Shown here one piece after another: positions 25,525-34,194 of a stretch of DNA of 64,000 nucleotides (position 1 is the stretch's first letter; every line of letters starts with the position of its first letter). Origin of the DNA: Rhodoblastus sp963804045 (lineage in GTDB: Bacteria > Pseudomonadota > Alphaproteobacteria > Rhizobiales > Beijerinckiaceae). The position numbers were made by a program, and so were the translations under genes. Below the pieces are notes generated by a model. That model was not told where the DNA came from, searched no databases, and saw only the letters and a program-made list of their open reading frames with translations. The stretch covers positions 62,001 to 126,000 of the forward strand of contig CAWDOR010000009.1 of NCBI GenBank assembly GCA_963804045.1, read 5' to 3'.

Positions 25525-26958
25525 TCAATGCGCCGTGCAGACCATGCAGGGGTCGAAGCTGCGCACCACATGTTGGATCGCCGCCGCCTTGGCGCCCAGC
25601 GTCCCAGTCTCGACGCCGACCAGCGCCTGTTCCAGCGGTCCGGGCACATTGTTGTCGTCGCGCGGCGAAAAATTCCAGGTGGTCGGCGCGACGATCTGAT
25701 AGGCGCGGATCACGCCCTTTTCCACGCCGAGCCAATGGCCGAGCGCGCCGCGCGCCGCCTCCACCATGCCGACCGCCGCGCCCTGGACTGCGGGCGGCGG
25801 CGTCTCGCTGAAACTTTCGTTGACGCGAAGGGCGCGCGCCCAGTCTTCAGCAGCCAGGGTCACCAATGCGATCTCCATGACGCGCGCCACGACGCGGGCC
25901 AGCACATTTGTGCCGCCATCGCGGGCCAGCAACGCCTGGATCAGTTTTTGCCCCGCGACCGCCTGCCGCGCCACCGCGCCGGTTTCGGCGGGCCTGCCGT
26001 CGAGCCGCGGCGCCTTGGCGAAGGAATAGGCGTTCGGCCTGTCCATGTCGGGCAAAGTCTCGGCCCGCGCCGGATCGGCGGAAGTCTCGGCGAAATAGGA
26101 AAAACCCGTCTGTTCGCCAATGGCGCCCAGCGACAGAGAGGCGCCGGAAGGATCGACCACGCCCGCTGGAAACAGCGCGCCCGCTTCGCTGTGATAGGCC
26201 CCGAAACTCAGCAGCGGCAGGGCGCAGCGGCCGAGTTCATGCAGGCGCAGATCGCCCGCCAGCCGCAGAAAAGCGGGGAAATCGCCCTGTTGCTGCGCAT
26301 AGGCGTCAAGCTGCTCCGGGGTCTCCAGCGCGGCGACCTGTTCAAGAGGCGCGCCGAACAGGGTTTTCTCGCAGAAGGCGCGGAATTCGCTCAAAATGGC
26401 GATCAGCCGCATTTTGCCGCCGAGATCGAGCGCGCGGGTGACGCCGCCGGGTTGAAAGGCCAGGGAATGCGGCCATTTTCCGGCGATCAGTCCCATGATG
26501 TGCAACAGCCTGGCGCGCGCCGGCAGCATTTCACCGGAGGCCGCGCCCTCTACCGCCTTGAACCGGGCGGCGATCTGGTCCTGGCCGGGACGCTCCGCAT
26601 ATTCGGCGCGGGCGAAGTCGGGCATGAAGAACAGATAGAAATGGCTGAGGTGATCGGCGAGATTCTCGGCGGCATGGGCGAGATTGGTCGCCAGCTCGCC
26701 ATTGCGCGGCGGCTGCACGCCGATCAGCCCGCGCAGCGCCGCCGCCGCCGCCAGGCTCTGCGAAACCGAGCATATGCCGCAAATGCGCGGCGCAATCGTC
26801 AGGGCGTCGCCCGCCGGACGTCCCAGCAGGATCTGCTCGAAGCCGCGATAAAGCGTGGTGGCGACCCGCGCCTCGGCGACCCGGCCCGCCTCCATGTCGA
26901 GGGTCAGCTCCAGATCGCCTTCGACGCGGTTGAAGGGACCGACGATCACCCGCGTCAT
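25525..26958 (-). CDS. hupV: Regulatory (H2-sensing) hydrogenase large subunit HupV (HoxC)
   Basis: A 477-residue [NiFe] large subunit of the sensor type. It has RICGICSVSQ with Cys60/Cys63 near the N-terminus and DPCMVCTAH as the last nine residues. Unlike HupL it has no C-terminal extension, so it needs no protease, which is typical of the H2-sensing class. It detects H2 and signals to HupT. The gene follows hupU by 10 bases. Confidence 0.93.
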   Translation of the reverse strand: MTRVIVGPFNRVEGDLELTLDMEAGRVAEARVATTLYRGFEQILLGRPAGDALTIAPRICGICSVSQSLAAAAALRGLIGVQPPRNGELATNLAHAAENLADHLSHFYLFFMPDFARAEYAERPGQDQIAARFKAVEGAASGEMLPARARLLHIMGLIAGKWPHSLAFQPGGVTRALDLGGKMRLIAILSEFRAFCEKTLFGAPLEQVAALETPEQLDAYAQQQGDFPAFLRLAGDLRLHELGRCALPLLSFGAYHSEAGALFPAGVVDPSGASLSLGAIGEQTGFSYFAETSADPARAETLPDMDRPNAYSFAKAPRLDGRPAETGAVARQAVAGQKLIQALLARDGGTNVLARVVARVMEIALVTLAAEDWARALRVNESFSETPPPAVQGAAVGMVEAARGALGHWLGVEKGVIRAYQIVAPTTWNFSPRDDNNVPGPLEQALVGVETGTLGAKAAAIQHVVRSFDPCMVCTAH

Positions 26959-26968
26959 TTTTTCCGGC

Positions 26969-27964
26969 TCACTTGTGTCTCCTGGGATTTTCCACGATCC
27001 GGTCGGCCTCGGCGTTGATCCGCACCCGGCTCGGCGTCGCCGATTTCGACAAAGCCGCCAGCGTCATGAACCAGGCCTTGGGCATGTCGAGCGGCAGGCC
27101 CACGGGAATGCCGGCGATTTTGGGGGTGACATGGGTGTTGCGCGCCGCCTCGAAGCCCGGCGAGGTGCAGGAAATGCAGGCGAAGCCGGCATGAGTGCAG
27201 GAGCCGCCACCGTTCCAGGCGCGCTGGTTGCAATCGCCGATGGCCTGGGTCGCCTTGCAGCCCAAATGCTCCATCATGCAGCCGCGCTCGGACAGAACCC
27301 GCGCCGAAGCCTTGAATTCGTAAAACTCGTTGCGCGAACAGCCGTGATGCGCGAGATGACCGGCGAAAAACAAGGGCCGTCCCAGCGCGTCCAGCTCTTC
27401 GGCGCCGAGATCGCCGGCGGCCAGCGCGGCGAGCGTCTCGACGATCCAACCGGGGTGCGGCGCGCAGCCGGCGATATTGACGACGGGCAGGCCGGCTTTG
27501 GAGCGGTAATCCGGGCCCAGCGCCCCGCCGGCCTCCGACCCGTCATAATGCAGGCCGCAGGCGTCGGTGGGGTCGGAGTCGGCGGCGGGAATGCCGCCAT
27601 AGGCGGCGCAGGTTCCAACCGCGACGCAATAGTCAGCCTTGGCGGCGAGGCTGCGGCTGAGATCGAGCAGGGTTTTGGTCGTGCCCGACAGGCGGTTGAA
27701 GCGACCGGTGCCATGCGGGCCTCTGAGGATCGAGCCCTCGACGCAGAGAATATCCAGCCTTTGCGCGCCGCTTTCGATGCGGTCGAGAATCGCCAAAACC
27801 TCGTCGCCGGTCTCCTCGCTGACGCTGGGATGCCAAAGCAGGTCGACGCCGAAAGCCTGCAACTCGGCGAACAGTCCGGCGGCGCCGGATTCGAGCGCGG
27901 CCATGGTGCAGCCGCCGCAGGAGCCGGCCTGCAACCACAACAGGGTCTTGCGCTCTTGGGTCAT
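26969..27964 (-). CDS. hupU: Regulatory (H2-sensing) hydrogenase small subunit HupU (HoxB)
   Basis: A 331-residue small subunit beginning MTQERKTLLWLQAGSCGGC, without a Tat signal, so it stays in the cytoplasm as expected for a sensor. The proximal cluster uses CGGC (16-19) and later cysteines in GTCAAYGG and GCAPHPG; HHGCSRNEF and CISCTSPGFE hold the other clusters. It pairs with HupV. Upstream are three imperfect repeats and no clear -24/-12 element, so hupUV is probably read from its own weak promoter. Confidence 0.93.
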   Translation of the reverse strand: MTQERKTLLWLQAGSCGGCTMAALESGAAGLFAELQAFGVDLLWHPSVSEETGDEVLAILDRIESGAQRLDILCVEGSILRGPHGTGRFNRLSGTTKTLLDLSRSLAAKADYCVAVGTCAAYGGIPAADSDPTDACGLHYDGSEAGGALGPDYRSKAGLPVVNIAGCAPHPGWIVETLAALAAGDLGAEELDALGRPLFFAGHLAHHGCSRNEFYEFKASARVLSERGCMMEHLGCKATQAIGDCNQRAWNGGGSCTHAGFACISCTSPGFEAARNTHVTPKIAGIPVGLPLDMPKAWFMTLAALSKSATPSRVRINAEADRIVENPRRHK

Positions 27965-28042
27965 GCGGCCAATGTCGCCGCATTCGCCGCGAATTTCAAT
28001 GGGCTCGCGCTGGCGCCGCGCGCTTCGCCTATTTCCAGATCG

Positions 28043-28334
28043 CCATCGCCGATTCGCGCGCCTTTTGTTCGCGGCCTGATCCGAATTTCCCATTTCTGGC
28101 GCTTAATCAAAGATTAATGGCATGTTTTCGTTAACCCGCATGAATTTCGCGCGCGTTTTTCATGCGATAGCCGATTCGCGCATGGTTCGTTCCCGTTTCA
28201 CCCGGATTTTCCCATTCCGATACGGCGCGCGCGCCAGGGCGAAAAAGACTTTTTTCATATTCTCCAACGCGCTGACGCCAATCTCCGATTCGCGCATGGT
28301 TTGTTCGCGCTCCGATCCGTCTTTCCCGATCTGG
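28043..28334. repeat. Three imperfect direct repeats (about 55-57 bp) in the hupU-selO intergenic region
   Basis: Copies at about 28043-28099, 28165-28219 and 28278-28334 share CGATTCGCGC, a TTYGTTC block, a CCGRNTTTCCC-like block and similar ends. The shared GATTCGCG starts at 28051, 28173 and 28287, so spacing is 122 and 114 bases. They fill most of the 469-base gap between the divergent hupU and selO genes. Nothing else but a small inverted repeat is seen here. Confidence 0.75.
28103..28117. promoter_or_regulatory. Small perfect inverted repeat upstream of hupU
   Basis: TTAATC-AAA-GATTAA lies between repeat copies 1 and 2, 139 bases before the hupU start. Its size and position suit an operator for a dimeric regulator, but no family is assigned. 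Confidence 0.35.
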
Positions 28335-28433
28335 CGCCGGCGCCTCCCGCACCGCTTTAACTTCGGCTTAACCCCGGCCCGATGCTTGCAACCTTTTGCC
28401 ATCGGGGCCAGTTATGGCAAGTCAGGAGGCGGC

Positions 28434-29921
28434 ATGGACGCGGAAATTCCCTTTGGCGAGAGCTTCTATTTCAATCTTCCGGCGGATTTTTACGCGCCGG
28501 CGGAGCCCTCTCCGGCCCCGGCGCCGCAATGGGTCGCCTATAACCACGACCTCGCCCGCGCCCTCGGCCTGCCCGAAGGCGCCGACACGCCTGAACTGCT
28601 GGCCCTGCTTTCGGGCGGCGAGCCGCCAAAAAACCGCAAGAATATCGCGCTGGCCTATTCCGGCCACCAATTCGGCCAGTGGAACCCGTCCATGGGCGAT
28701 GGCCGCGCGGCGATTGTCGGCGAAATCGTCGCGCCGGACGGATTGGCCTATGACGTTCATCTGAAGGGGTCGGGCCCCACGCCTTTCGCCCGACGCGGCG
28801 ACGGACGCGCCACGCTGTCGGCCATGCTGCGCGAATATATCGTCTCCGAGGCTATGGCGGGCTTGGGCATTCCCACCACCCGTTCGCTGGCGGTGACCGC
28901 CACCGGCGGCCAGGTCTATCGCGACACGATCCATCATGGCGCGGTGCTGACCCGCATCGCCCGCAGCCATATCCGCGTCGGCACCTTTCAATTCGCCGCC
29001 GGCCGCGACGCCGCCGAGGACAAGGGGCCCATCATGGTGCGGGCCTTGGCCGACGCCGCCATCCGCCGCCACGACCCCGAACTGGCGACGGAGGAAAACC
29101 CCTATCTGGCCTTCTATCGCGCCGTCGTGGCGCGGCAGGCGAAACTGATCGCCCAATGGATGGCGGTCGGCTTCATCCATGGCGTGATGAACAGCGACAA
29201 TATGGCGGTGTCAGGCGAGACCATAGATTTCGGCCCCTGCGCCTTCATGGATGATTTCGACCGTCGCCGGGTCTATTCCTCCATCGACGGCTCCGGCCGC
29301 TATGCGTACAACCGCCAGCCGGGCATGGCGCAATGGAATCTGGCGCGGCTGGCGGAGACCTTGCTGCCGCTGTTCGACGCCGATGACGCGACGGCCCTGC
29401 GTCTGGCGCAGCAGGCGATGGAGAACTTCCAGCCGCTTTATGGCGCGGCGCTGGCCCGGGAGCTGGAGGACAAGCTCGGATTGATGGCCAACGATCCGGA
29501 CAATGAGCCGGTCATCGCCGCGCTGTGGACCGCGCTGGAGGCGACCAAGGCCGATTTCACCAATTTCTTCCTGCGTCTGAGCGATCTGGCCGCAGGCGCC
29601 GACGAGCAACGCTTCTGGGACCTTTGCGGCGCGCAGGGGCGTCTGGAAACGCAGGCCTTCCTCGGTCTCTGGCGCGCGGCTCTGGGCAAAGGCGACCCAC
29701 AGGCGGCGCTTGCCGCGATGCGCGCAAAAAATCCAAAACTCATCGCCCGCAACCATCGCGTCGAGCAGGCGCTGGCCGCCGCGCGTCAGGGCGACATGGG
29801 GCCTTTCAACCGGCTCTGCGCCGCCTTGAAAAACCCGTTCCAGCTCAATCCGGGCGACGAGGACTTGCAGTCGCCGCCGCAGCCCGAGGAAATCGTGCGC
29901 GAGACTTTTTGCGGAACCTGA
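28434..29921 (+). CDS. selO: Protein adenylyltransferase SelO (YdiU)
   Basis: A 495-residue SelO pseudokinase, which AMPylates proteins in redox responses. Conserved blocks include YSGHQFGQWNPSMGDGRA, LKGSGPTPFARRGDGRA, GVMNSDNMAVSGETIDFGP and the C-terminal ...TFCGT, where Cys replaces the selenocysteine of vertebrate SelO. The start after AGGAGGC gives MDAEIPFGESF, the normal N-terminus; the frame stays open for 312 bases upstream through the repeat region but that part is not SelO-like. It is divergent from hupU. Confidence 0.93.
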   Translation: MDAEIPFGESFYFNLPADFYAPAEPSPAPAPQWVAYNHDLARALGLPEGADTPELLALLSGGEPPKNRKNIALAYSGHQFGQWNPSMGDGRAAIVGEIVAPDGLAYDVHLKGSGPTPFARRGDGRATLSAMLREYIVSEAMAGLGIPTTRSLAVTATGGQVYRDTIHHGAVLTRIARSHIRVGTFQFAAGRDAAEDKGPIMVRALADAAIRRHDPELATEENPYLAFYRAVVARQAKLIAQWMAVGFIHGVMNSDNMAVSGETIDFGPCAFMDDFDRRRVYSSIDGSGRYAYNRQPGMAQWNLARLAETLLPLFDADDATALRLAQQAMENFQPLYGAALARELEDKLGLMANDPDNEPVIAALWTALEATKADFTNFFLRLSDLAAGADEQRFWDLCGAQGRLETQAFLGLWRAALGKGDPQAALAAMRAKNPKLIARNHRVEQALAAARQGDMGPFNRLCAALKNPFQLNPGDEDLQSPPQPEEIVRETFCGT

Positions 29922-29927
29922 AAAATC

Positions 29928-29953
29928 TGGCCAAAATCCTTGGCCAAAATCCT
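29928..29953. repeat. 13-bp tandem repeat after selO
   Basis: Two perfect copies of TGGCCAAAATCCT followed by a partial third (TGGCAAAG), starting six bases after the selO stop. Its role is unknown. Confidence 0.7.
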
Positions 29954-30076
29954 TGGCAAAGCTGCATCCGCGCCAACCCGACAGCAAAAATTAACGCTTC
30001 TTTCACGCTCCCGGCGCAAACATTCTGCTGATCTCGCGGCATGAACCGAAGCCGCGCCAGCCGGTGAGCCGAGGCG

Positions 30077-30433
30077 ATGAAATTTCGCGAATTCGAACAT
30101 GATTTCCTGCCGCACATCGTGATTCCGCTGCTGGGCGGCTTGTTCGTGCTGGCCATGCTGCACTCCCAGGCCCATGCGGAAATCACCGACAAGGGCGCCA
30201 ATAGTTTCATTGTCAGCGCCGCCGACGGCTATGGCGTCAACGAATGCATCAAGACTGGCGAGGAATGCGCCAGAATCGTCGCTGACGCCTGGTGCGAGGC
30301 CCATGGCCACGCCGCCGCCAAGGCCTTCGGTCGCGCCAATGAAGTGACCGGCGCGATTCGCGTCACCGCTCTGCGCGAAACGCCCAGCCGAACCATCGGC
30401 GAGGACGACGTTTTCATCAGCTGCGGGGAATAA
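30077..30433 (+). CDS. Small exported protein of unknown function
   Basis: A 118-residue protein with an N-terminal hydrophobic segment (HIVIPLLGGLFVLAML) and likely signal cleavage after SQAHA. The mature part has four Cys (NECIKTGEEC, DAWCEAHG, VFISCGE) that could form two disulfides in the periplasm. I do not recognise the family. It is preceded by GGTGAGCCGAGG and is convergent with the binding-protein gene. Confidence 0.6.
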   Translation: MKFREFEHDFLPHIVIPLLGGLFVLAMLHSQAHAEITDKGANSFIVSAADGYGVNECIKTGEECARIVADAWCEAHGHAAAKAFGRANEVTGAIRVTALRETPSRTIGEDDVFISCGE

Positions 30434-30478
30434 GACCGTCGCGCCCCGGAAAGGGCCGGCGGCCTTGTCGCGTCCGGT

Positions 30479-32116
30479 CTATTCCAGATCGAGCGCCTGA
30501 TAGGTCGCGTTCTGGTCGAGCTGCATGCCCCAAACCCGGTGCGCCGCCTGATGTTCGCTGGCGCTGAGACTGACCGGGACGCCCAGGCCGATATCGAGGC
30601 CGTGCAGACCTTCGAGACCGGCGACAATGGATTCCGCGTCGATCGGCGCCGCGGCGCGCTTCAAGCCCTCGATCAGGATCTTGGCGTTGATGTAGGATTC
30701 GAACGACACGTAATCGGCGTGTTCGCCCGGGAAATATTTGCCCAGCGCCGTGCGATATTCCAGCGCCAGCGAGGAATAACCCGCCGGGTCTGGCGTGACC
30801 TGGGTGACGATCACATCCTTGGCGAAAGCCGGCCCGAGAAGTTTCAGTTCGTCCGCCAGATTATTGGCGCCGACCGCCGAAACATTGGTGAAGATCATGT
30901 CGGGATAAAGCTCGCGCGCCTTTTCGATGAATTTGGCGGCCGCGCGATAGGTGGCGACCATGATCACCGCCTTGACGCCGGGCTGACTGCTTTTCACCGT
31001 CACGGTCTTTTCGCGCTCGCGATAGACAGTCCTGGTCGCCGGCTTGGCCGGAGCGCCCGCCGCCGCGTCGCCCGTCGCCGCGGCGACGGGAACCGCCACG
31101 GCGACCCGCTCGCGTATTTTCTTGGTCGATGACGTGACAATGTCGTGGTTCTTGTGCAACTCGGCGATGGCGCCGGCCACGTCGATGGAGTTGCGCGCGT
31201 AGCGCAGCCGCAGCACCAAACGCCCGTCGTCCTCGTTCATGGCGCGCAAGGCCTTTTCCACGCCGATAAAGCCCGCGTCGCCAAAGGCGTCGTCCTGGGT
31301 GAAGACAGCGATTTGCGAGGGGTGCAGCCGCCGCACGCGCACGAGATAGCGGGCGATGGCCTCGGTTTCCTCGGCGTAGGAGGCCCGATAGTTGAAGACA
31401 TAGCGGTCCGGCGGCTCCTTGCGCAGCGCCGGCGCGCCGGAATAGGCGCCGAAGAACACCAGCTTGTGTTCGAGCACGTAAGGCAGGATCGCCGCCGAAG
31501 TGGCCGAGCCGAAATTGCTGAGAAAGCCAATGACCTTGTCTTTTTCGAACAGCGTTTTGGCGATGTCGGGCGTGCGCGCGGGATCGTAGCCATCGTCGGC
31601 GGCGACCAGGCGCAGCGGATGGCCGGCGACGCCGCCAGCGTCATTGGCGACGGCGAAGGCGGTCGAGGCGCCCAGGCGCAATTCGGCGCCGAAATCCTTG
31701 TTGGGACCGCTCAGCGGCGCGATCATGCCGAAACGCAGGGCGTCTTCCTCGCGCCCCGCCGCCTTGGCCAGGCCGCCGAAGGGCACGGCGCCCGACGGAC
31801 GGGCCGGCGCATCGGCCGCCTGGGCCAGTTTGGGCCGATCCATTTTTGGCGAGTCTTGCGCCATGCGCTCGGACAGCGTCTGGCGCGCCGCGAGACAATC
31901 CTGGGGATGGAGGTCGCAGACTTCGCCGTGCGCCCCGGCGGCGATCGACGCCACGCTCTGCGCTTGAGCCGAGCTGGCGCCAACCAGAGCGGCGAACAGA
32001 AACAGCAGCGCGCCCGCACGGCGCGGCGCCAGCGTGTTGAAGAAAATATTATTCGCCCTTACGCGGCGTGACTGAAAACTCAGACGCGACGCGCGACCAA
32101 ACAGATCGCGGATCAT
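30479..32116 (-). CDS. Periplasmic binding protein, branched-chain amino acid type (Peripla_BP_6)
   Basis: A 545-residue exported protein. A signal peptide ends near SSAQAQ, a variable 80-residue leader follows, then the two-lobed Leu/Ile/Val-type binding fold (LRFGMIAPLSGPNKDFG, ADDGYDPART, IGFLSNFGSATSAAI, VSFESYINAKILIEGL). A lysine/alanine-rich insert around residues 330-385 is unusual. No permease or ATPase genes are next to it, so it may serve a distant transporter or have a sensory role. The ligand is not predictable. Confidence 0.8.
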   Translation of the reverse strand: MIRDLFGRASRLSFQSRRVRANNIFFNTLAPRRAGALLFLFAALVGASSAQAQSVASIAAGAHGEVCDLHPQDCLAARQTLSERMAQDSPKMDRPKLAQAADAPARPSGAVPFGGLAKAAGREEDALRFGMIAPLSGPNKDFGAELRLGASTAFAVANDAGGVAGHPLRLVAADDGYDPARTPDIAKTLFEKDKVIGFLSNFGSATSAAILPYVLEHKLVFFGAYSGAPALRKEPPDRYVFNYRASYAEETEAIARYLVRVRRLHPSQIAVFTQDDAFGDAGFIGVEKALRAMNEDDGRLVLRLRYARNSIDVAGAIAELHKNHDIVTSSTKKIRERVAVAVPVAAATGDAAAGAPAKPATRTVYREREKTVTVKSSQPGVKAVIMVATYRAAAKFIEKARELYPDMIFTNVSAVGANNLADELKLLGPAFAKDVIVTQVTPDPAGYSSLALEYRTALGKYFPGEHADYVSFESYINAKILIEGLKRAAAPIDAESIVAGLEGLHGLDIGLGVPVSLSASEHQAAHRVWGMQLDQNATYQALDLE

Positions 32117-32214
32117 GAACCACCCATCCCATTTTTATTATTTTTTTAAGAAACAAAACTTTTTACGCTGGGTCAATGGAATTATCGTTTTGTTAACAAA
32201 TAGCAAACGGATGG

Positions 32215-32799
32215 TTAACCCAATGCAACCGCAAGGCGGGAGACGCGCCAGCGGTTTCGTCCGCGCCGGATCGCCCCTGGATCAATTGCCGATAAAATCC
32301 CCACATTTGGGCGGGGCCTCGGCGCCCAGGGCTGGAGCGCGACGGTCGATGTCGAGTTTTTCGGCGAGCCTTCGATCAGCTTGTCTGTATAGACCATGTA
32401 AACCAGAACGTTGCGCTTGGCGTCGCAGCCGCGCACGATCTGCATCTTCTTGAACAACAGCGAGCGGCCCTCGCGGAACACGACATCGCCCTGGGCGGAT
32501 TTGCCGCTGAACTTGATCGGTCCATATTGCCGGCAAGCCAGCGAGACGTCGGAGGTCTGCTCGGCGACGCCGAACATGCCGGCGACGCCGCCCTTTTCGG
32601 GAACCGTGTAATAACAGGCCACGCCCGCCACCAGAGGATCGTCGATGGCGTAAGTCGCCAGCTTGTCATTAGGCGTCAGCAGTTTGAACACTGTGGACTT
32701 GCGGAAGATAAGGTCCGGACCGTCATCGGCGCGGGCGCCCGCCGACAGGCCAGCGAAAGCCAAGGCGCAGGCGAGAATTTTGATCGATGCAGACTTCAT
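32215..32799 (-). CDS. creA: CreA family protein
   Basis: A 194-residue exported protein; signal peptide up to AGARA. The conserved CreA core is present: LIFRKSTVFKLLTPNDKL, DDPLVAGVACYYT, VAEQTSDVSLACRQYGPI and a C-terminal YTDKLIEGSPKNSTSTVAL. CreA function is unknown. The core ends in LQPW, where E. coli CreA stops, but here about 35 arginine-rich residues follow. One added G in TGGGCGCC would instead give a short Ala/Pro/Cys tail and a stop. ATG choice is supported by GGGAGC. Confidence 0.8.
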   Translation of the reverse strand: MKSASIKILACALAFAGLSAGARADDGPDLIFRKSTVFKLLTPNDKLATYAIDDPLVAGVACYYTVPEKGGVAGMFGVAEQTSDVSLACRQYGPIKFSGKSAQGDVVFREGRSLLFKKMQIVRGCDAKRNVLVYMVYTDKLIEGSPKNSTSTVALQPWAPRPRPNVGILSAIDPGAIRRGRNRWRVSRLAVALG

Positions 32800-32910
32800 G
32801 TCCAAAGCTCCCAAAAGCCAAGCTTATATGGGACGGCGCCGCCCCATATAAAAGCCCCCGTTTTTTTTGCGCTGGGATTGTGACAATGCGATTGCGCCGG
32901 CAAAAACCTC

Positions 32911-33756
32911 TCAGCGCCTTTCGCGCCGGTGCAAGAAAGCGAGGCGCTCGAACATGTGCACGTCCTGCTCATTCTTGAGCAGCGCGCCATGCAGGGGCGG
33001 AATCAGTTTCGACTGGTCGGATTCGCGCAATTGCTCGGGGGTGATGTCCTCGACCAGCAGCAGCTTGAGCCAGTCCAGCAGTTCCGAGGTCGAGGGCTTC
33101 TTCTTCAGACCGGGAACCTCGCGCATCTGGAAGAACAGTCGCAACGCCTCCTCGACCAGCTTTTTCTTCAGATCGGGGAAATGCGCGGCGACAATGGCCT
33201 CCATGGTCTCCCGGTCCGGAAATTGGATGTAATGGAAGAAGCAGCGGCGCAGGAAGGCGTCGGGCAGCTCCTTCTCATTATTGGAAGTGATGATCACCAT
33301 CGGACGGCGCTTGGCGCGAATCGTTTCGCCGGTCTCATAGACATGGAATTCCATGCGATCGAGTTCGAGCAGCAGGTCGTTGGGAAATTCGATGTCGGCC
33401 TTGTCGATCTCGTCGATCAGCAGCACCGCGCGCTCTTCCGCCGCGAAGGCCTCCCAGAGCTTGCCGCGCTTGATGTAATGGCCGATGTCGCCGACTTTGG
33501 CGTCGCCGAGCTGCGAATCGCGCAGGCGCGACACGGCGTCATATTCATAGAGTCCCTGCTGGGCCTTGGTGGTGGATTTGATATGCCAGGTCAGCAGCCG
33601 CGCCCCCAGGCTCGCCGCCACCTCCTCGGCCAGCACCGTCTTGCCCGTGCCCGGCTCGCCCTTGACCAGCAGCGGCCGCTCCAGCGCCAGCGCGGCGTTG
33701 ACCGCGACCCGAAGGTCGCGTGTGACAATATAATTTCGCGAAGATTGAAAGCTCAT
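32911..33756 (-). CDS. MoxR family AAA+ ATPase
   Basis: A 281-residue MoxR-type ATPase with Walker A KGEPGTGKT, Walker B VLLIDEIDKAD, sensor 1 ITSNNEKELPDAFLRRC and a lid domain. MoxR proteins work as chaperones with VWA proteins in assembling metal enzymes or membrane complexes. The matching CoxE-like VWA gene is at 35165-36340, separated by an outer-membrane protein gene on the opposite strand. The ATG is chosen at MSFQSSRNYIV, the usual family start. Confidence 0.88.
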   Translation of the reverse strand: MSFQSSRNYIVTRDLRVAVNAALALERPLLVKGEPGTGKTVLAEEVAASLGARLLTWHIKSTTKAQQGLYEYDAVSRLRDSQLGDAKVGDIGHYIKRGKLWEAFAAEERAVLLIDEIDKADIEFPNDLLLELDRMEFHVYETGETIRAKRRPMVIITSNNEKELPDAFLRRCFFHYIQFPDRETMEAIVAAHFPDLKKKLVEEALRLFFQMREVPGLKKKPSTSELLDWLKLLLVEDITPEQLRESDQSKLIPPLHGALLKNEQDVHMFERLAFLHRRERR

Positions 33757-34194
33757 CCGTCCTCCGTCGCTCGCCACAGGCCTTCCCGTCGCCAAAGGCG
33801 CGCCCGCCCAGAAGCCCTCCCGCCAATGTGGCGCCGCCACAGCAAGGGAGCAAGCGAGTCGAATCGCTCTTCGATCATGCGTTTATTGATGAAATCTAAA
33901 TGCGCGCGCCGCCCCGCCCTCCTGTTTTGGCACGGCTTTCATCGCTCGCGCGGCTGCTGCGCCGCTTTTTATGATGCAGTGCATTTAAAAATTGTGACAT
34001 TTGCGCAACTGCCGCCTACGGAATGACACAAACGGGTCTGGAAACGGCCATTCGGCCTTCTACCCGTCGGAGGCTTCGACTATGGTGAAGATCTCGGATG
34101 CTCCTGGAAGCGCTAAACGCGGCTCAGCCGAAAGCAACCGGGAGAACATGAACTTTTAGGCAAACACCTGAAGCCCTCGGGAGGGGTATTCAAA
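33757..34194. other. Divergent intergenic region, moxR to outer-membrane protein gene
   Basis: About 440 bases with no convincing gene. It must hold promoters for both flanking genes. An AT-rich patch with TTGTGACA around 33990-34000 is the best candidate on the plus strand, giving a leader of roughly 170 bases, but no clear -10 is visible. The plus leader ends in GGGAGGGG before the ATG. Confidence 0.4.

Noticed and set aside
28122..28433. An N-terminal extension of SelO through the repeat region
   Set aside because: The frame is open but the residues are Arg/Phe-rich, the normal SelO start with an AGGAGG site lies at 28434, and two of the three repeats would be in the coding part.
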